A DNA stretch of 57,947 nucleotides from DAOOVD01 sp035369845 (GTDB taxonomy: Bacteria; Bacillota; Desulfotomaculia; Desulfotomaculales; Pelotomaculaceae), in assembly GCA_035369845.1 (NCBI GenBank), contig DAOOVD010000008.1, forward strand, positions 1-57,947. The letters are read 5' to 3'. Within the stretch, counting starts at the first letter, position 1; each line of letters opens with the position of its first letter. The notes beneath the pieces were generated by a model. It worked only from the letters and a program-made list of their open reading frames with translations. It was not told the DNA's origin and searched no databases. This document shows, piece after piece, positions 14,909-22,610 of this stretch. The translations under genes and the position numbers were made by a program.

Positions 14909-15927
14909 TTATAATTTCTCCCCTTGTTGACGGCGCTCAAGACGTGAATGTCGTTGAGGGCGCGGCCGGTGCCCTTGGCGACGCAGGAAAGCGGGTCGTC
15001 GGCGACGTGAACCGGCAATCCGGTCTCCCTGCTCAGCAACTTGTCTATGCCGCCCAGCAGCGATCCGCCGCCAGTCATGACAATGCCCTTGTTGATGATG
15101 TCGGCCGCCAGTTCGGGCGATGTCCTCTCGAGCACTTCCTTGACGCCGCCCACGACCAGGTCGAGGGTTTCCCTGATGGCGTCGTGCACCTGGCGGTTGG
15201 TGACGGTTATCGCCTTCGGCAGGCCGGTAACCATGTCCCTGCCCCTTATTTCCATCGACTTCACCTCGGCGCCGGGGATGTAGGCGGTGCCTATTCCAAT
15301 CTTCAATTCCTCGCCGGTGCGCTCTCCGATGGCGATGTTGTATTCCCTGCGGATATACTTGACGATGGCCTCGTCAAACTTGTCCCCGCCGATGCGCAGG
15401 GACCTGCTGCACACGATGCCGCCCAGGGAAAGCACGGCGATGTCGGTGGTGCCGCCGCCGATGTCCACCACCATGGAGCCGCTCGGCTGGGAGATGTCCA
15501 GTCCCGCTCCGAGGGCGGCGGCAAGCGGCTCCTCGATGAGGAGCGCCTCCTTCGCGCCGGCCTGAACGGCCGCCTGCCGGACGGCGCGCTCCTCCACGCC
15601 GGTTACGCCGGAGGGGATGCACACCATGAGGCGGGGGCGGAAGAAAAATTTCCTCCCCCCGTCGGCCTTGAGCATAAAGTAGCGCAGCATTTTTTCGGTA
15701 ATCTCGTAGTTGTCGATCACGCCGTTGCGCAGCGGCCGGATGGCCACGATGTTCCCCGGGGTGCGTCCCAGCATCCTGCGCGCCTCGGAGCCGACCGCGA
15801 TAACGCGGCCGCTGTCTTTTTCAATGGCCACCACGGACGGCTCCCGCAAAACTATCCCCTTTCCCTTGACAAAAACCAGCACGTTCGCGGTGCCGAGGTC
15901 CACGCCGATATCACTGCCACCGAACAT
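14896..15927 (-). CDS. mbl: MreB-like actin homologue Mbl
   Basis: A 343-residue bacterial actin that organises lateral wall synthesis on the inner membrane face. The phosphate-1 motif (IGVDLGTANVLVF), phosphate-2 (MVVDIGGGTTDIAVLSLGG) and adenosine motif (IVMTGGGSLLGGID) are all visible, as is LIEEPLAAALGAGLD. The length is normal. It lies directly downstream of spoIIID on the same strand, the order that in B. subtilis defines mbl among the MreB paralogues. It starts at ATG 15927 behind GGAAAGGGG. Confidence 0.92.
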   Translation of the reverse strand: MFGGSDIGVDLGTANVLVFVKGKGIVLREPSVVAIEKDSGRVIAVGSEARRMLGRTPGNIVAIRPLRNGVIDNYEITEKMLRYFMLKADGGRKFFFRPRLMVCIPSGVTGVEERAVRQAAVQAGAKEALLIEEPLAAALGAGLDISQPSGSMVVDIGGGTTDIAVLSLGGIVCSRSLRIGGDKFDEAIVKYIRREYNIAIGERTGEELKIGIGTAYIPGAEVKSMEIRGRDMVTGLPKAITVTNRQVHDAIRETLDLVVGGVKEVLERTSPELAADIINKGIVMTGGGSLLGGIDKLLSRETGLPVHVADDPLSCVAKGTGRALNDIHVLSAVNKGRNYKKIV

Positions 15928-16081
15928 AAAGGTTTGTCCCCTTTCCTACAACAAAAAATAACGGGCCTGTCCTTCCCACGTCTGACTTTTAAAAAAGTAA
16001 ACTCTTTACATTATTGCCGTCGCGGCCGAGCAAAGGTAATATTCTACCTTTTTCGGCAAAATCCTGTTAACGGTTTGAAGA

Positions 16082-16333
16082 TCAGGCCAATTCTTTGTAT
16101 TTTCTGCGGGTGGCTTCGCCGCCGCGCAGGTGGCGCTCCGCTTTGTTGTATTCGAGAACTGCCTTGACCTCCTGGGCGAGCTGCTTGTTGAGGGAAGGCA
16201 GCCGCTCGGTCATGTCCTTGTGCACCGTGCTCTTGCTCACGTTGAAAACCTGCGCGGCCTGCCTCACAGTGGCGTGCGTTTCCAGGATGTGGGCGCAGAT
16301 ATCCAATACCCGCCTTTGAATATACTCCTGCAT
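16082..16333 (-). CDS. spoIIID: sporulation transcription factor SpoIIID
   Basis: An 83-residue DNA-binding protein that reshapes sigma-E-dependent gene expression in the mother cell. The sequence is classic: MQEYIQRRVLDICAHILET, then the helix-turn-helix TVRQAAQVFNVSKSTVHKDM, then a basic C-terminal helix (NKAERHLRGGEATRRKYKE). It starts at ATG 16333 with GGAGGT upstream. mbl follows 154 bp downstream. spoIIQ, its usual upstream neighbour in B. subtilis, is not here. Confidence 0.95.
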   Translation of the reverse strand: MQEYIQRRVLDICAHILETHATVRQAAQVFNVSKSTVHKDMTERLPSLNKQLAQEVKAVLEYNKAERHLRGGEATRRKYKELA

Positions 16334-16721
16334 TACCCTACCTCCCCTTTTGATCGTGGGCCCCGGGCCGGAAACCGCCGGTCCGCCCGCAGGGGGCCGC
16401 CGGGGCGGTTTTCCGTCCCGTCAATTGCCGGAAGCCGGACGCCTGGAAAAACAGGCGTCCTGTCCGACACCTGCGGCGGGAAAGACGCCGGTTTTCGGAC
16501 GCGTAAAAACCCTCTGCGTACAAGCCGCCTGTTCCCGCGCCCGCGTCTCACGTTTCAACACGGCGGCGTACTTCCTCCAGATATACTAGATATATATGCG
16601 GGGGGAGGCGAGAAATGCGCCGGCCTTGCCAAGAAACACCCTAGAAGGTATTTCCTTGTATGATTGCGGTTTCAACACCATAAATCCAGCTTAAAAAGGG
16701 AAAATTCTCCTTACCCGGATT
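16334..16721. other. non-coding gap upstream of spoIIID
   Basis: About 390 bp between divergent spoIIID and the TetR gene. It is GC-rich near spoIIID. A perfect hairpin (GACGCCTG, loop GAAAA, CAGGCGTC) lies at 16438-16459 without a T-tract. Short frames here have no ribosome binding site or recognisable content. The spoIIID promoter must lie in it; CATACAAG on minus at 16655-16662 resembles a sigma-E -10 box, but no matching -35 was found. Confidence 0.4.
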
Positions 16722-16750
16722 TTGACATTTCATCCGGAAACAAATATTAT
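16722..16750 (+). promoter_or_regulatory. promoter of the TetR-efflux operon
   Basis: TTGACA, 17 bases, TATTAT: a near-consensus sigma-A promoter 40 bp upstream of the TetR start. Confidence 0.8.
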
Positions 16751-16757
16751 AAAATTA

Positions 16758-16771
16758 ACTGACTGGTCAGT
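16758..16771. promoter_or_regulatory. TetR-type operator
   Basis: ACTGAC, TG, GTCAGT: a 14-bp inverted repeat over the predicted transcription start. Binding here would block the promoter, consistent with autorepression by the adjacent TetR-family protein. Confidence 0.65.
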
Positions 16772-16790
16772 ATAAAATCGGGGTGACAAC

Positions 16791-17405
16791 ATGACTGTGA
16801 TACCATTTTCTTCAGCATTCAAGGGCAGAAAAGGAGACGGGGACAAACACACTCTCAAAACGGCCGCCGGAATGTTCGCGAAAAAGGGATACTACCGGAC
16901 CACGGTCGACGAGATAGCCAGGGCGCTGGGCGTGGCGAAAGGCACCATCTACTACCATTTTAAAAACAAGGAGGAACTGTATCTGGCGGTCATCCAGGAA
17001 GGGATAAACCTGCTTGAAGAGCGGTTGAGGCAGGCCGCGTCCGGCAGCGTGAGCCGGCGGGAAAAAGTTGAAAGAATGATCGGAAGCCTGCTTGCCTTTA
17101 TAGAGAGGGAAAAAGACCTTGTTTTTCTGTTTTTGAAGGAGCTTTGCGGCAGCGATTTGCAGAGGGAGGTTCTGGCCAAAATGCTCTCGGGCTGCCTCCT
17201 GATCATCCGCAATGTCATTGAGGAGGGGATGGAAGACGGTACGTTCCGGGAAATAGACCCGGAAACAGCCGCCAGATCGCTCTTCGGCATGACAACAATA
17301 TCCGCCCTGCACTACATCAGCTATTCCCGGAGCATTCCCCACGACAAGGTGCGCGGAACCATCGAGCAGATATTTTTCAGGGGTTCCGCCAACCCGGATT
17401 TTTAA
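16791..17405 (+). CDS. TetR-family repressor of the efflux operon
   Basis: A 204-residue regulator. The N-terminal helix-turn-helix is clear (LKTAAGMFAKKGYYRTTVDE, IARALGVAKGTIYYHFKNKE). The C-terminal ligand domain is variable (EKVERMIGSLLAFIEREKDL). It starts at ATG 16791 behind GGGGTGAC. It is the first gene of a five-gene operon with HlyD-like, ABC ATPase and two ABC-2 permease genes. The gene order resembles the E. coli ybiH-ybhGFSR locus. A palindrome at 16758-16771 fits as its operator. The inducer is unknown. Confidence 0.9.
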   Translation: MTVIPFSSAFKGRKGDGDKHTLKTAAGMFAKKGYYRTTVDEIARALGVAKGTIYYHFKNKEELYLAVIQEGINLLEERLRQAASGSVSRREKVERMIGSLLAFIEREKDLVFLFLKELCGSDLQREVLAKMLSGCLLIIRNVIEEGMEDGTFREIDPETAARSLFGMTTISALHYISYSRSIPHDKVRGTIEQIFFRGSANPDF

Positions 17406-17426
17406 AAGGAGGGATTAAAGACGGCG

Positions 17427-18488
17427 ATGGACGTTTTAACCGCAGTGAAAACAAAAAAAATGCTCACATTTACTTTTTTTCTTGTCATCATCGTCCTTTG
17501 CGCGCTTTTATTCCTTTCTTTCTATAAAAACCGGGCCGCGGCGGTAAGGGAACAAAACGGGTTGACCGCCACGGGCGCGGTTGAGGCCAAGAAAGTGACG
17601 GCTTCCTTCAAGATTGCCGGAAAAATTGAAAACCTGTTCGTCGACGAAGGAAGCAAAGTTGAGAAAGGGCAGGAACTGGCAACTCTGGAAAGCCGCGAAC
17701 TGGCCGCGAAACTGAGCCAGGCGAGCGGCGCCTATGAAGCGGCCAGGGCACTGGTCCGCCAGGCCGGTGATTCAATCCCGCTGACCAGCCGGCAGGTTGA
17801 AACGGCCATTGAACAGGCCCGGGCAAAAGTGGCGCAGGCTGAAGTGGGGCTGAAAGACGCGGGCCGCTTGTACGAACGAATGGATGCCCTGTACAAAAGC
17901 GCGGCCATTTCTGAAAAAGACTACGAAAGCGCGAAAAACAACTACGAACTTGCCCGGAACAAATTGGAGGAGGCGCAGGCCGCACTCGACCAGGCGTTAG
18001 CGGCCAGGTTGAAAGTGCAGATAGCCGCCGCCCGGCACGAGGCAGCCGCGGGCCAGAGCAGCCAGGCCGGCGGGGCCGTGCAGGAGGTCCGGGCCTATCT
18101 GGAAAACACCCGCCTGCTTGCCCCCATGTCAGGCTATATAACTCAAAAATACCTCGAACAGGGTGAAATGGTTAATGCGGGTACACCGGTATTTGAAATC
18201 AGCGACCTGCTGCATACATACGTGAAGGTATTTATCAGCGAGAAAAAGATCGGCAGAGTCCAGCTCGGCCAGGACGCGGAAGTAACCGTGGATTCCTTCC
18301 CCGGAAGGGTTTTTCAGGGGAAGGTGGTCTGGATCAACAACGCCGGCGAATTCGCCGTTCGCAAGGCGGTAAACGAGCAGTACGACCACGATATCCGGAG
18401 TTTCGAAGTCAAGATAGACGTGCCGAACCCGGACCTGGCCCTGAAAACCGGAATGACCGCGCGCGTGAGGATAATCGAGCAGAGTTGA
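17427..18488 (+). CDS. HlyD/EmrA-family membrane fusion (adaptor) protein
   Basis: A 353-residue adaptor. One N-terminal membrane segment at about 13-30 (LTFTFFLVIIVLCALLFLSF) is followed by the first half of a lipoyl-like domain (TASFKIAGKIENLFVDEGSK), a long coiled-coil hairpin at about 85-210 (AKLSQASGAYEAARALVRQA; AQAALDQALAARLKVQIAAA), the second lipoyl half (LLAPMSGYITQKYLEQGEMV) and a beta-barrel domain ending GMTARVRI. Such proteins link an inner-membrane pump to an outer duct; here the duct candidate is the TolC-like protein at 3341. Its presence in a probable monoderm is notable. Confidence 0.88.
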   Translation: MDVLTAVKTKKMLTFTFFLVIIVLCALLFLSFYKNRAAAVREQNGLTATGAVEAKKVTASFKIAGKIENLFVDEGSKVEKGQELATLESRELAAKLSQASGAYEAARALVRQAGDSIPLTSRQVETAIEQARAKVAQAEVGLKDAGRLYERMDALYKSAAISEKDYESAKNNYELARNKLEEAQAALDQALAARLKVQIAAARHEAAAGQSSQAGGAVQEVRAYLENTRLLAPMSGYITQKYLEQGEMVNAGTPVFEISDLLHTYVKVFISEKKIGRVQLGQDAEVTVDSFPGRVFQGKVVWINNAGEFAVRKAVNEQYDHDIRSFEVKIDVPNPDLALKTGMTARVRIIEQS

Positions 18489-18520
18489 CAAACAGGTTCA
18501 GTCCGGCAGTCACGGAGAAT

Positions 18521-18538
18521 GTGCGAATTTATTCGCAC
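18521..18538. repeat. GTGCGAATTTATTCGCAC palindrome, copy 1
   Basis: Eight-bp perfect arms GTGCGAAT/ATTCGCAC in the leader just upstream of the ABC ATPase start. A second, slightly decayed copy lies at 20402-20419. It can fold in mRNA and may tune expression inside the operon. Confidence 0.6.
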
Positions 18539-18559
18539 ACTGGAAGGGGTTGGTGCCAA

Positions 18560-19267
18560 ATGGCGCCTGTAATAAGGGTTAAAGATTTGACCCAGGGAAA
18601 CGGCCAAAAAAATATTCTGGACGGGCTTTCCTTCGAGGTATACGGCGGGGAATGCTTCGGCCTGTTCGGCGTCAGGGGAGCGGGAAAAACCGCCCTGCTG
18701 CACATCCTGGCCGGCATCGACAGGTTCAAATCGGGAAGCGTGGAGATATTGGGCTGCGATATCAGGAAAAGCGAAGCGTTTAAAAGGCGTCTGGGGCTGG
18801 TAACCCAGGAACGAAGCCTTTTCAGGGATCTGAACGTGTATGAGAACCTCGAGTTCATATCTGTGCTCAAAAACACCGAAAAGGAAAACGTGCTTGCGGC
18901 CGTCAAACGTTTTGAACTGGAAGATTTCCTGGGCGAACCCGTCGGCACGCTCGACGCGGGGATTTACCAGCGCCTGTCGCTGGCCTGCGCCCTGCTGAAC
19001 ATGCCCAGGCTCTTAATCGCCGACGATTTGATCAGTGACGTCGACACTTACTCCAGACACGTCATATCAAGGGAACTGAAAACCTTCTTATCCGGCGGCG
19101 GCACCTGCGTCTGGGGCTTCAGCCGCATCGAATTCTGCGCGGAAATGAACCGCATCGGCTGGCTGGAAAACGGATCGCTGACCCTGTACACCCCGCGGGA
19201 CGCAAGCGAACAATGGGACAGCCGGCTTCGCTCCCCCGAACGGCAAAACGGTGATGATGATGATTAG
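18560..19267 (+). CDS. ABC-transporter ATPase with degenerate catalytic motifs
   Basis: A 235-residue ABC subunit. ATG 18560 fits the family length; the frame is open to 18485. Walker A is intact (GVRGAGKT, 37-44) and the Q-loop is present (VTQERSLFRDLNVYENL, Q83). The signature, normally LSGGQ, is LDAGI (131-135). Walker B is LLIADD (151-156), so the catalytic Glu is Asp. The D-loop is SDVD, and the H-loop region reads CVWGFSRIEF with no His. It may bind ATP but hydrolyse it poorly, or work with another ATPase. The acidic C-terminus overlaps the next gene by 17 bp. Expected to drive the two downstream permeases. Confidence 0.85.
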   Translation: MAPVIRVKDLTQGNGQKNILDGLSFEVYGGECFGLFGVRGAGKTALLHILAGIDRFKSGSVEILGCDIRKSEAFKRRLGLVTQERSLFRDLNVYENLEFISVLKNTEKENVLAAVKRFELEDFLGEPVGTLDAGIYQRLSLACALLNMPRLLIADDLISDVDTYSRHVISRELKTFLSGGGTCVWGFSRIEFCAEMNRIGWLENGSLTLYTPRDASEQWDSRLRSPERQNGDDDD

Positions 19268-20402
19268 ACAGTGCCTGGCCATTATGCGCCGCGAATTCTT
19301 TTACATGTGGCGGGACAAGGGCCTGCGCTGCATACTGCTGGCCGGCCCTTTGCTCGGCCTGCTGCTTTTTTATGCCACTTACAGCGCCCGGGTCTTAAAG
19401 GATATCCCGACCGCCATTGCGGACCTCGACCGGTCCGGCGCCAGCCTGGAACTGGCCCGCGACATCCGGAACACCGAAAATTTGAAGGTGGTCGCCTGCC
19501 CCGACAGCTTTGACGAGCTCAATGAGTTGATCAAGAACGGGAAAGCGGTTGTCGGCATTGTCATACCGGAAAATTACGGGAAAGACGTATCTTTGCACCG
19601 CCAGACGAGGGTTGAGGTGATTGTGGACGGCAGCAACATGATTTACGCCACCAACGCCGCCAGCGCGGCGCTGTCAGTCACCCGCACCCTCGGCGCCCGG
19701 ACGGGTATAAATACCCTGGTCGCCCGCGGCATCCAGCCCTTGCAGGCCAAAGAAGCGTACCAATCCGTGGATTTCCGCGAGGAAGCCTGGTTTAACCCTG
19801 CGCTGAACTATGCCTGTTTTATTGTACTGGCCCTGGCCTTAAACATCTGGCAGCAGTGCTGCACCCTGGCCGCCTGCATGACTATCGTCGGCGAGACGGG
19901 CGCCGGCAGTTGGTATCAGATAAAATCTCTGGGCCTGTCCAAATTCAAGCTCTTTTTCAGCAAATCAGCCGCGCAGGTTATAACATTCATGGTTATCTCC
20001 CTGCCGGTGTTCTTCTTGGCCTTTGTGATATTTAAAATTCCCCTGCGCTGCGGCTTTCCCGTGTTTTTCCTGTTCAACCTGGCCTTCGTCATAGCCCTGC
20101 ACAGCGTCGGCACGCTGGCGTCCGGCATTGCCCGCAACGCCGTCAACTCTACCAGGTTTGGAATGCTTGTCGCCCTGCCGTCCTTTATTCTTTCCGGCTA
20201 CACCTGGCCACTGGAAGCAATGCCGCATTATTTGCAGGTAATCGTAAAGATTCTGCCGCAAACCTGGTACTTCCAGGGCATAAACTTTTTAACCTTCAAA
20301 AACCCGGACTGGGCCTTCATGACCCGGTTCTTCCTGGCCTTTTTCGCCATCGCGGCGGCATGCTACGGGGCAGCGGCGGTTATTGTTTCCAGAAGGCTGT
20401 AG
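19251..20402 (+). CDS. ABC-2-type permease, first of pair
   Basis: A 383-residue permease of the ABC-2/DrrB-YbhS type. One membrane segment lies near the N-terminus (CILLAGPLLGLLLFYATYSA). A large extracytoplasmic domain of about 150 residues follows (TAIADLDRSGASLELARDIR), then five C-terminal membrane segments and the LPSFILSGYTWPLEAMP motif typical of the family. It starts within a run of ATG codons at 19251-19262 overlapping the ATPase. It is homologous to the next permease, so they probably form a heterodimer. Confidence 0.88.
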   Translation: MMMMIRQCLAIMRREFFYMWRDKGLRCILLAGPLLGLLLFYATYSARVLKDIPTAIADLDRSGASLELARDIRNTENLKVVACPDSFDELNELIKNGKAVVGIVIPENYGKDVSLHRQTRVEVIVDGSNMIYATNAASAALSVTRTLGARTGINTLVARGIQPLQAKEAYQSVDFREEAWFNPALNYACFIVLALALNIWQQCCTLAACMTIVGETGAGSWYQIKSLGLSKFKLFFSKSAAQVITFMVISLPVFFLAFVIFKIPLRCGFPVFFLFNLAFVIALHSVGTLASGIARNAVNSTRFGMLVALPSFILSGYTWPLEAMPHYLQVIVKILPQTWYFQGINFLTFKNPDWAFMTRFFLAFFAIAAACYGAAAVIVSRRL

Positions 20403-20432
20403 TGCGAATTTATTCGCCCGGTTTTGTCCGGG
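20402..20432. repeat. GTGCGAATTTATTCGC palindrome, copy 2, with adjacent hairpin
   Basis: GTGCGAATTTATTCGCCC at 20402-20419 repeats the element at 18521. It overlaps a CCCGG/CCGGG hairpin at 20417-20432. It follows directly on the permease stop codon. Confidence 0.5.
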
Positions 20433-20476
20433 ATAAATCCGAACGGGGGTTGCCGGTTGCCGGCAAGTTCCCCGGT

Positions 20477-20514
20477 GTTGAACCGCTCGCCCGGGTGCTT
20501 CGCGTCGATTGAAC
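20477..20514 (+). repeat. fragment of the dispersed intergenic repeat family
   Basis: This 38-bp stretch matches 43864-43902 closely, sharing GTTGAA, CGCTCGC/CGCCCGC and TGCTTCGCGTCGA. It lies in the 156-bp gap between the two permease genes. Confidence 0.5.
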
Positions 20515-20558
20515 AGCCCGCGTCATTTTTAAATTATGTTTGGCTGGAGTGAAAAGCT

Positions 20559-21710
20559 TTGAAGCAGGTTTTATACATCGCTTATTATGAAACGCTCCAT
20601 ATCTTTAAAGACAAAATACTTTTCCTCCTGATATTTTTCGTGCCGCTGTTCTACGCGGCCCTCTGCGGCGCGGTTTACGCGGCTGGGATTTTGACCGGCA
20701 TCCCCCTGGCGGTGGTCGACCTGGACAATTCCGGACTCAGCCGGGAGGTGATCAAAGCTTTTGAAAACAGCCCGCGCTTTAAAATAGTCAGGGAAATCAA
20801 TACTTACCCCCTTCTGGAGGAGGGAATGAAAAAAAGCGCCGTCCGGGCCGGTGTCGTGATCCCTGAGAATTTTGAAAAGGAAATTGTTCAGAGCCGCAAA
20901 ACCGAAGTTTTGACAGTGTACGACGGATCAAACCTGATCTGGGGTTACAATGCCCGGAAGTACGCCCTGGAGGTGATAAACCAGTTCGGCGCCGGCCGTG
21001 CGGCGTCTTACATGGCCGGTTTGGGCTTATCAAAGAGGGAGATTGCAGACGTTCTGGACACGATATCCTGCAACACGGAGGTATGGTACAATCCGACCTT
21101 CAGCTACGCCAATTTTATGCTCATCGGCCTAATGATGATAGTGATCCACCAGATCTGCCTGCTCAGCGTCAGTCTGACGGTGACAAGGGAAAAAGAACGA
21201 AAATGCTGGATTCAGTTCTTGAGTTCCCCGCTGCCGTCGTGGAAGATTTTCCTGGGCAAGTCCCTCCCTTACTTCTTGACGGGCTTTTTAAACTGCGGGC
21301 TGCTGATCTGGTTCATCACGCGCTTCGCACACGTTAGAACCGAAGGGTCCCCGCTTCTAATTTTTTTGATGTGCTTCCTATACACCTCAGTGATTACCTG
21401 CGCCGGTTTCTGTATATCGCTTCTGGCGCCGGACTCCCTACAGGCGACCAGGTGCATCATGCTGATCTCCGTTCCTGTATTCATGATCTCAGGCTACACC
21501 TGGCCCCAGACTCATATCCCGGCCTTCCTGAACGCTTTCGCCCGCCTGCTCCCTTTCACCTGGATGGCCGAAGGCCTCAGGACGGCCGCCGTCAAGAACC
21601 TCGGTTTTTTATACCTGGCGCCCGCCATCCTGGCCCTCTCCGTCATGGCGCTGGCATCGTTTTGTTTTGCCGCAAGCTTCGCCAAAAGAAGAAAACCGCC
21701 TGTGTGGTGA
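20559..21710 (+). CDS. ABC-2-type permease, second of pair
   Basis: A 383-residue paralogue of the preceding permease with the same layout: N-terminal membrane segment (LFLLIFFVPLFYAALCGAVY), extracytoplasmic domain (LAVVDLDNSGLSREVIKAFE), C-terminal membrane segments, and VPVFMISGYTWPQTHIP before the last ones. It starts at TTG 20559 with GGAG eight bases upstream. Unlike the other operon junctions, which overlap or are close, 156 bp containing repeats separate it from the first permease. The export substrate is not evident. Confidence 0.88.
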   Translation: MKQVLYIAYYETLHIFKDKILFLLIFFVPLFYAALCGAVYAAGILTGIPLAVVDLDNSGLSREVIKAFENSPRFKIVREINTYPLLEEGMKKSAVRAGVVIPENFEKEIVQSRKTEVLTVYDGSNLIWGYNARKYALEVINQFGAGRAASYMAGLGLSKREIADVLDTISCNTEVWYNPTFSYANFMLIGLMMIVIHQICLLSVSLTVTREKERKCWIQFLSSPLPSWKIFLGKSLPYFLTGFLNCGLLIWFITRFAHVRTEGSPLLIFLMCFLYTSVITCAGFCISLLAPDSLQATRCIMLISVPVFMISGYTWPQTHIPAFLNAFARLLPFTWMAEGLRTAAVKNLGFLYLAPAILALSVMALASFCFAASFAKRRKPPVW

Positions 21711-21831
21711 AGGCGAATTGGCAGTGGAACTTCTACCTTGAAAAGAGTTCGAACACATAATAAGCAATAACAGCAGGGCGGCCTCCTTATGTTATTTTCA
21801 TATATGCCTTGCAGTCACAAGAAACAAATTG

Positions 21832-21860
21832 TGGACATTTCGCGCATTAAGGAATATAAT
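21832..21860 (+). promoter_or_regulatory. promoter of the third VapBC pair
   Basis: TGGACA, 17 bases, TATAAT, about 30 bases upstream of the antitoxin start. Confidence 0.65.
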
Positions 21861-21892
21861 TGGTTTAAAAGTCTGAAAGGCGGTATTTCTAA

Positions 21893-22186
21893 ATGTCTGA
21901 TGTTTATGCCGGGCGGCGCCCGAAATATTCCTCTATAAAAAAGGTGCGCGTCTGGGGGAAAGGTCAATTTACAATTCCCGCTGAGATCAGGGACAGGCTG
22001 GGAATCGGCGAGGATACGTTTCTTGAAGTGTTTCATGCCGGCAAGGCCATAATAGCCACCCCTGAAAAATTGAATGTAAAAGAACTGGCCGGTTCAGTCC
22101 AAAAAGAAATCAACCAAAAAGGGATAAACATTGAAGAATTGTTAACTGAACTGAGAGAAGGCGCCCATGAATACGAATCCGATTAA
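21893..22186 (+). CDS. AbrB-type antitoxin (VapB-like)
   Basis: A 97-residue protein. An N-terminal extension of about 17 residues precedes the AbrB hairpin (VRVWGKGQFTIPAEIRDRLG, then EDTFLEVFHAGKAIIATPEK). The acidic C-terminal helices (NIEELLTELREGAHEYE) probably bind the toxin. It overlaps the toxin gene by 20 bp and has its own promoter at 21832-21860. Confidence 0.82.
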   Translation: MSDVYAGRRPKYSSIKKVRVWGKGQFTIPAEIRDRLGIGEDTFLEVFHAGKAIIATPEKLNVKELAGSVQKEINQKGINIEELLTELREGAHEYESD

Positions 22187-22592
22187 AGTCTTTCTGGACA
22201 GCAGCGTGATTATTGCCGGGCTCGCCTCAGCAACAGGAGCTTCGCATAAAGTATTGGCCCTGGCCGAGCTCAAATTAATCAGGCCGTACGTTTCAGAAGA
22301 TGTTATAAGTGAAGTTCTCCGCAACGCGCAAAAAAAACTGCCGGATTCTCTGGCCCATTTTTATATGCTTTTCAAAATTCTGCCGTTTAGAATAGTAGAT
22401 CCAACTGTTAAAGACCTGGAACACGCCAAAACCCTCATTAACAACAAGGACGCGCCCATACTGGCGGCTGCCATGGCCGGACAGGCGGACTGGCTGTTAA
22501 GTCTCGACAAACATTTTCTCGCAGCAGGCCTGCAGGAAAAAGCCGGATTTGCAATCGGCCCGCCGGGAAAGTTTTTACTTGAGTGTTTTTGA
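22167..22592 (+). CDS. PIN-domain toxin
   Basis: A 141-residue PIN protein of the subtype with an early DSS motif: D11 (VFLDSSVIIAGL), E49 (DVISEVLRN), D95 (NNKDAPILAAAM) and D114 (LSLDKHF). All acidic positions are present. It is coupled to the antitoxin upstream. Its stop is only 18 bp from the convergent spoIID stop, with no terminator visible between them. Confidence 0.85.
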   Translation: MNTNPIKVFLDSSVIIAGLASATGASHKVLALAELKLIRPYVSEDVISEVLRNAQKKLPDSLAHFYMLFKILPFRIVDPTVKDLEHAKTLINNKDAPILAAAMAGQADWLLSLDKHFLAAGLQEKAGFAIGPPGKFLLECF

Positions 22593-22610
22593 CCCCAAGT
22601 GGACGCCTCT

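Noticed and set aside
16655..16662. sigma-E-like -10 (CATACAAG, minus) for spoIIID, and an AT-rich candidate for spoIID near 23690-23735
   Set aside because: No matching -35 at 14-15 bases for either; too weak to call.
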